This document shows, piece after piece, positions 56,827 through 64,000 of a stretch of DNA of 64,000 nucleotides. A program made the position numbers and the translations under genes. Location: the NCBI GenBank assembly GCA_033239125.1, contig BSWB01000002.1, forward strand, positions 154,614,409-154,678,408, read 5' to 3'. The notes below the pieces were generated by a model. It worked only from the letters and a program-made list of their open reading frames with translations. It did no database searches and was not told where the DNA came from. Origin of the DNA: Fagopyrum homotropicum (lineage: Eukaryota; Streptophyta; Magnoliopsida; Caryophyllales; Polygonaceae). Numbering within the stretch: position 1 is the first letter of the stretch; each line of letters starts with the position of its first letter.

Positions 56827-59526
56827 CACGTATTGGAATCCGTGATATCTCAGGTTTTATCTTTTCTCTTCCCGTCACATATCGTAATAATTGATACAAT
56901 CTTGTCTTATCATTTTACAAGTGGTCATGCTACTAATGATCTACCCCGCTCTGTTGGGGTGACGTCCTTTAAACACGTGTATTGTTCCATCTTTAGCTAC
57001 AATGTTTACCGTCCTCTTTCAGAGATCCTTCATCTCTTGAACTCGAGAGACTTGCTCGAGTCTTCCGACACTAGAAGCCTAGGTTAAGCAATAGTTCAAC
57101 TTAATCCCTCTTTTCACCTTTAAAAGAAAGGCGATAATACTTCTCTCGATCTCTCGCATGTGTTCAGTCACAAAGGTCTTAACTACAAGATTCAAAGATG
57201 CCTTATAACAGATCGATACAGCCCTCTTCGCTTTTCCTGATACCCCAACATATGGGAGGAGCTCCTCGTATTCTACATCAACTTTCACTGTAGACATCCC
57301 TTCTTCAAGTAGGGATAGAATTTACACTACATTTTATTATGTAGCGTTAAACCGACTGTAGAGACTCTAGTTTCGATCTTTCATGTACTTCTTGTACATC
57401 TCAAATCAACATCGAACTTCAAAACTTTAGTTTTCTCTTTCTCTTGTTGGTCACCTTAAGCATCTCTTGGTATTCCATGAACAATCTTCACAACCGTACT
57501 AGTATGCCCTTAGGTGAAATTTCCCAACCACAACCCTGAAAGATCCACTAATTACTTCACCAAGCACTGCCATCGTAATTCCAAGCTTGCCGTGTTGCAT
57601 TATTCTAGATTCCACGTAACACATCATAGCCATTATGGCTTCGCCATGCGATTCAACACTTGAATTAGCTTTTGCTTGTGCGGGCAAGGCATCCATTACC
57701 TTAGAACAACATACCATACATCCCCTTATATATTCCCCCTTTACGCACAATAACCACAGAAGACTCACCTTCCTTTTTGTCTTTTCCTTCCCTTTTACTC
57801 TGATCCATGTCATTTCTCCATATGACAATCCCATGACCTAAGAGGGTCGCACCAAATCGTTACAATCCTTCCCCACAAGGTACGTTACCCTCACTTGCTG
57901 GAAGCGATAATTTGCTACATGATTAAGATATTTATGCTTCACTTGATATACCTCTTTATTGCCGACACTCAACCACCACGAATATTCCAAGTTCTTGTTA
58001 CCCTTCTTCATGATCCCTCATCCGGGATTACTCTCCCCACCTACAGTCATCAGTATACAACCTGTACCTGTGCATTCTTGGTGGTCACCGATTAACTCGT
58101 TGATGACCCTCTCCGAGATCAACGACTTACCCTCCTACCATACTTCCAAGTTTCCATACTCTTGAAGGATACCTTCTCGGGATATTATGCCTTAACTTCA
58201 TTAGCTCACTTTACTCTACTTCCAACTTCGTTAGCTCCTATTACGCTCCTCGCTTCCTTCCACTTTTGTAACATAATTATACCTTCTCGGCCCTTTTGTG
58301 TCATATGACCCACTTCCATAGGCTTAACCGCTCTTCATAATGTTATGCAAATGCACTTCTCAAATATTTTGACCTTAATTAGCATCCACTCGCGTTTCTC
58401 TTGGTTGGTATCTTAAATTTTTTTTATCAAAGCTCCTTGTTTTGTCTTTCATCTTCTTGAGATCATCACCTATACACACTTCCTCCTTCTTGGTGTTACT
58501 TAGTCCCACCAACATGACGGAAAACGGTTGACTCCATTCTACTATGTGAACTTTCACCATGTTATCCTCCTCGTAACTTTCATATGTCTGAAGAAGTCAC
58601 CCACTTGGGATCTCGTAAAGTCGATACTTCACTTTTTGGTACCTCCGTAAGCTTAACTTACGAGTCTCTTAAATATTTTGTGATTGATTCATCCACACCT
58701 CTCATCCCGGCCCCCCATGTCTAGAAGTGCCTAAGGAAAACTTTTACGTCTTAATGAAATACCACTTCTACCCTTGCTAGAAGGTACTTCTCTTCTTCTC
58801 GATACGTTTATTTGGTTTAACGGCACGCCACTCGGAAGAATTTTAAGTTCGTTGTCTCAAATTAGCTTCATTGTTGCCCATCATTGCTTCATCGGAACCA
58901 CTCTCATAACTTCATGTCATTTCCTTTTCTTGTACAACTTTCATCTCGGTTTTGTTGAAGTCGTCTCGAAGTTCCTTCTACTTGTTTGTCCTTGCCGTTA
59001 ACGTCCTCTTTAGTCTTCATAGGATTGCTTGGACATCCTCTAAAGGAGCCCAATGATTCGCCAGGGTGTTTGCCATAACGTGATAATTCGGTAACTTGAC
59101 ATGCCCATCTTCGTATGTACACTATCCTATGTCAAATGTCGTCGTCCAAGGGCGATGATATCATACTAGCATCTTAACTAAAAGGTCTCATATCTCCATA
59201 TGCTACTATATATAATAAGTATACGTATATAAGACTATATAAGTACTCTGTCCACATTGCTACTAATATATTACATCTGGAAATCCATTACAACAATACA
59301 AGGTCCAAAAGCTAATAAGATCATATCATGCCACATATATAAGCATATATCAATATAAGGTCCCATAACACATAACCGTCCACATATATAACTATACGCA
59401 TATATTCAGCTCATCATGCAACTTACAATCACAAAGATACACATCAATTAAATCATCCATAACTATAAATAACATATAATAATAATCTAAAAACATCCTA
59501 GGCCCACGATAAATATCTACATAACT

Positions 59527-59574
<48 letters not shown>

Positions 59575-59744
59575 TAAAAATCCAATAAACTATGCTGCTG
59601 AGATCCACGGAAGGAGTGGTGGTCCGTACATTCTACCCCGACTCATGCATGTGATTTTGAAAACGAAAACTCAGAAGCCGCGGGGTTCTGTTTATTCCTT
59701 ATTCCGCCTTTAGAAGATTGCGAGTGCCATTGTTGTCAACCTAG

Positions 59745-59757
59745 GGCTCTGATACCA
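59745..59757 (-). other. Primer-binding site, initiator tRNA-Met type, nested copy 2
   Basis: The minus strand reads TGGTATCAGAGCC, as in copy 1. Confidence 0.93.
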
Positions 59758-59760
59758 CTT

Positions 59761-62674
59761 TGTAAGACCCCGAATCCGCGGGACTCGGGATGCCACGAGT
59801 TGGGACCTCACAATGGGTCCCGACCCTTAGCCTGACAACAATTTCACTGGATCTTACAACAAGACACAAATAAAGGCAAAACCGAAATTCATTTTTAATG
59901 CAATGATATGAACCCCAAAAGAAAACAACGAAAGACTTCAGCCGAGATACAACGCTAAAGTCAACTGCCATACACGCGACATACATAATACCCTAAACAA
60001 TACATAAAAACAACCCCCAAAACCCATCCTAAAATGTACGGACCCCGGCTGTCCACTCTTCCGGATCTCTCGGTCGCGCCCCTAACCTGCAAGGCAACTA
60101 CAACAATATCGGTATAAAACCGTTAGCTAGCAATCAAGGCATTAGAATCATGGTATTGGCACACACACACATAAGGCATCATAAACACACAACATGTTCC
60201 AAAACACACAATCCGGTTTATTATCTTTTTATTATTAGGTCATATCCCGTTCTAATTCAACTTCTTTTGTGACACGAGAATCTTAAAGATCTCGCCCTTG
60301 TCCCCTTTCACCGTACGGGTTTGTACTTGATGCGGATCAGCATCACCCGATGGGCTGGTCGCAAGGCACCTCCCAGTCATCCCCATTTTGGACTGGACAA
60401 GCGGTCACCGCCCGTTATCATACACTTGGGCCAAATATAAACATATAAAGTCGGTGGTCCTATTCCCGGTTTAGATGTTATAACATAAGCAATAAACACA
60501 CACATAAACAATAAACACACACCACCAAACACGCATTGAAACTAATACAGAGAATACGAGCTAAGTAAGTCCGGAGACTTACCTCGTCCTCAAAGCTAAA
60601 CCGATCAACAATATCTCTCAACTTCCCGTAGGAAGATACTCAACTCCTGGGCAAAACAAGGCACACGATCAATATCTATCTCTCATGCTAGAAGTCCTTA
60701 GACTTCTAACCCAAATGACCTCTATAAGGTCACACACTCACCTGTTAGGATAACACATTCCTAGTCTCGATGCTCTCACAACAACATGTAATCCCAAACC
60801 TCAAGCCTAATGATTCTCATAAGATCAAACCATATACTCGAATCCTTATAACAACCTCACTAGACCGCAATATCACCTCAAGCTTAGAATCAACATCAAT
60901 CCATCAACAATATCAAATCCTCAAAACTCACCTAAGGTTCAAAGTCACTACTTGACATTAACTCTATGTTATACTAGATCCATCCTAGCATGATACTACT
61001 ACTACTAAACATAACTAGGTCGAGGAAAAAGGTAACTCACGCGACGTCAAAGACGGAAGACGGTCTATGGATGTCGACTTGGACTCGGTAGGTTTTTATC
61101 GGGACGCTGCCGAACCTAACACCAAAATTAGACAAATTTAGCTCGTACGCTAAATTTGATCGGAAGATATATAATATATAAAAACTACGGAAAACTCGAT
61201 TTCAAATGCCCTCGTTAAAACCCGCAAAACCCTTCCGGTCAAAATATGAAATTCTAGAAACTTGGTCTTAAAACCGTAATTAAAACTTGAGCCATAAACC
61301 GAATTTAAATCCAACTAAGACATAATATACCGAGTATAAAAATGTAAGAATATCCCGTAACTAAAAACCCGAGGTTCAATATCGTCAAGCCATTTCCGGG
61401 GCAAAATACACATCACAACACGCGTCATAAACCCGCAACCCAAACTCCGGGCCGTTAATACGGAACTTAAAAACATAAACCATATCCCGAAAATAAGTTT
61501 TGGCCAAAACATAAAATATATATTCTAGCAGGGGCAAAAATTCAAATTCCCGAAACTTGGGGCCATTTTCTATAATTAGTTTCTGCAGGGGTATAAACTG
61601 CAACTTCCAAAGAAGGGGTCAAAACTGCAATATAGAGATAGGGTACATTCTGCAATTATACCAAAAATAAGGGTACAAGCTGTCATTATACCTAATTGGA
61701 GGGGGCCCGATTGTAATCAGGACAAAAGGTGTCATCTTCAACCTTTGGAACGGCGCAGAAGGGAAGGGTCCGAGAGGGTGGCGGCAACTTTTACGGAGAA
61801 AGGAGGTTGTACAGGCGGCGTGGTTCCGGTGGAGAGAGGCGGCGTCGGACCCAGGCGGTGCGTGACAGAGGAGGCAGCAGAGTGGAGCCTCAGAGGCGCG
61901 GTGTTGAATCGATCCAGAGGGAGATGAGGGTGGAAGCTCCTCTCCTGCGGCGGGCGAGGCGAGGTGGTGTTGGCTGTCGTTCCTAGCTCCGGCAGCAGTG
62001 AGGGAGACGAGAAACAGAGAAGAAGCTGAGAGTGAGGAGAGATTGTTGCAGATGGGAGGTTGAGCAGAAGTTTGCTCCATCCAGATTGCTTGGGAGAAGG
62101 TAGACGATGAAGGGTTTGCCAGGGGAGGAAGAGGGAATTAGAGGTGAGCAGCAAAGAAATCAGAGGGGAGGATGGACGAAGGGTCATGGTGCAGGGCTCG
62201 CAAAGGCTTCGCAGGGAACGACGAGTCGGTTAAGGGCGGCAGCTCTCATAGGTCGGGAAGCGAACGGTCAGTTCACCAGCGAAGGAGAGAGAGAGCAGAA
62301 GAGAAAAAAAATAAAAGAAAAGGAATAAGTAAAAGGGAGTAGGAGAGAAATAAAATAGATTCGATCTGATCGACTGGAATGAGATTTTTGGATCGGAAAG
62401 CTTTTCAAACTTTTCCGTAAAATAATATACTGAATATATAAATACAAAATATACTCGTAAAAATATTGTTTAGGCTATACACTTTACTTCCGTAATATAT
62501 TCATGATAATAATAAAATGATATAAATACGGATAGTATATATATATATATATTAAAACTCGTAAAATTCTAATTACGACGTAAAAATACTCTAAAAATAT
62601 ATTTAGGCTATTAAAATATCAATAAATACATGGAAGATACTTATCGAGAACACACCTAGAATTTGGACGTTACA
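59761..62674 (-). mobile_element. Nested element, copy 2, 5' LTR
   Basis: 2914 bp. It shares diagnostic bases with 38216-41053 (AACTGCC, CAAATCCTC, TTATAACAACC, GGGACGCTG). It keeps the 78-bp segment that copy 1's 5' LTR has lost, so that loss followed the duplication. Confidence 0.93.
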
Positions 62675-63275
62675 TTCCATTATGGCTGGACGCCATAACT
62701 GGAAGGAGACGTTTGCTGCCATGCATGCGAACAGACTAGTAGCACCGCCCTACGTTCCCCCTGAGCCACCAGTTGTAGAGGAGGAGGAGATGAGAGGGGA
62801 TGACGAGTTTGAGGGAGGAGGAGATGATCATGATTTTGGTACCTTTCCGGATCAGCCAGACGCAGTTCCTGACCTTCCTAGACACTCTCCCCGCCCCGCT
62901 AGAGCTTCTGGCTCTTCCTCTCGCCGTGCTAGTGTGAGCGAGAGACCTACATGGATGGTAGATCCTCCTTCATGGTATAGCACTCAGCCGGAGTGGATGG
63001 GAGCTCCACCACCTAGGCATGCTCAGCCACCACCTGCACCAGCACCGTCAGACGCACCGGCATGGTACAGCCAGCCGCCCGGATGGTATAAGAAGTTGCT
63101 AGAGTGGGCCACCGATCTTTCCAGTAGGGTCGGAGCCTTGGAGATCCGCGCAGATGCTAGGGATGCACGAGCCGCCGATCATGACCGCATGATGAGAGAT
63201 ATTTACCGCCAGCAGTTTGGGCGGAATTATGATCCCGGCTTCTTCCCGTTTCCACCACCACCGGCACCTCAGTGA
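62675..63275 (+). pseudogene. Athila 3' ORF, second part, copy 2
   Basis: Open from 62682 (MAGRHNWKETFAAMHANR) to TGA at 63273-63275. Here the Trp codon that is TAG in copy 1 is intact. The acidic, Pro/Trp-rich and coiled-coil segments match copy 1 with a few substitutions. Simple abutment with 52452 keeps the phase. Confidence 0.75.
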
Positions 63276-64000
63276 TGACCTTTGACGATCTACCGTTTTA
63301 GCCGCTACCACCACCGTCTTGTGAGTCCTTTTTCTTTCTTTCTTTTCTTTATTTTTCTTTTTGAACATTAGGGACAATGTTTGTTCCAAGTATGGGGTGG
63401 GGTGTGACTAATCGTTTGTAATAACTCTTACTCACTTTGTATGCTTTGATCAAGAACACCTTGCATGTTTCATTCCATTGTTACACGTTTCATTATCGCA
63501 TTACATGAAAAAGCTTTTGAAAAACCCATAAAAATTGAAAAATTTTGAAAATTTTGTGCTTCTAAGGATAGAGATGACTTCTATGATAATCACTACTTGT
63601 GAATTGAGTTTTGATGACAATCGCATGCTTAAACAAATAGTGAATTGAAAAGAAATTGAATGAGTTGATTATTCCTCTTTTGCAAGTTTCATAATGTGAA
63701 GAATGTTACTTAAATCATATTGAGAAATCAAGGTTGAAATCACATGATAAGTTCTTATACTTCTTGTTGAAATAATTAAGGCAATTCGATTTTCTTTCTT
63801 CTTTCTTTGATCATTTAGCCCCTCAATGAAATTATGGCCTCCTTTACCTATCCGGGAATTTGGAGGAGTTGATATTTGGCATGTTTGATGTGGGAGGGCC
63901 ATGAAAGCAAAATTTTGCATTCAAAGAATAGAAAGAACTTATAGGTTTGGGGAAGTCAATCATGACAATGAGTAACTCGGCACCATTCACATAGCCGGGT
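63276..64000 (+). other. Athila 3' non-coding region, copy 2 (cut by window edge)
   Basis: It matches 41655-42400. The internal AAGTATGGGG decamer is at 63388-63397. By alignment to copy 1 the third Athila LTR should begin near 64637, outside the window. Confidence 0.8.

Larger units (their letters stand above)
55369..59760 (-). mobile_element. Nested element, copy 2, internal region
   Basis: 4392 bp with the same gutted structure as copy 1. It contains the polypurine-like tract with hairpin (55386-55406), the 24-bp tandem repeats (from 55525) and the (AT)n run (about 59530-59573). Only scattered point differences separate it from copy 1. Confidence 0.85.

Overview
This is AT-rich plant nuclear DNA, almost certainly from a eudicot, and nearly all of it is nested LTR retrotransposons. 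I see no intact host gene, no RNA gene, no CRISPR array and nothing bacterial. The plant assignment rests on Athila-type and chromovirus-type Ty3/gypsy pol proteins, a Ty1/copia pol remnant, primer-binding sites matching tRNA-Asp and initiator tRNA-Met, and a decayed fragment that looks like a plant CCCH zinc-finger gene. The species cannot be named from the sequence. Layout, left part (1-21445): two LTR pieces (1-487 and 488-1032), a solo LTR with a perfect 5-bp target-site duplication (1650-3305), an AT-rich stretch with few landmarks (3311-7140), a broken gene fragment (about 7480-8302), and an AT-rich repeat (9030-10524) that recurs at 19896-21395. Then come a 530-bp tandem duplication (10359-11422), a complete LTR with TGATAG...CTATCA ends (11866-13685), the 3' part of a decayed copia element on the minus strand (about 14050-17506 plus 19853-19890), and a solo LTR (17507-19852) sitting inside that copia pol gene. 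Right part (21396-64000): an Athila-type element starts at 21446 inside the first 50 bases of a chromovirus-type LTR. It has a 1664-bp LTR, a tRNA-Asp primer-binding site, gag, protease, reverse transcriptase, RNase H, integrase and a further 3' ORF. That 3' ORF is interrupted by a second, minus-strand chromovirus-type element (30909-41053) with 2.8-2.9 kb LTRs and a gutted interior. The whole composite of about 21.6 kb is then repeated head to tail: one shared Athila LTR (43016-44681) is followed by the same internal region with the same nested element at the same base (52453-62674). The order is therefore LTR - internal - LTR - internal, with a third LTR expected about 640 bases beyond the right edge. 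This fits unequal crossing-over between the two Athila LTRs after the nested insertion. Sites that distinguish left from right LTRs of the nested element are conserved between the two units. How the parts relate: the Athila pol genes would encode the copying machinery, but both units carry inactivating changes, some shared (older than the duplication) and some private. Copy 2 keeps a 992-codon protease-RT frame that copy 1 has lost. The nested element lacks the RT catalytic block and must have moved with help from another element. The least expected structure is a recurring palindromic module built on CCACGGCCGTGG. It is clustered upstream of the TATA box in the Athila LTR, repeated in frame inside pol between protease and RT, and repeated again in the 3' non-coding region. 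Related palindromes occur in LTRs of other families in the window.
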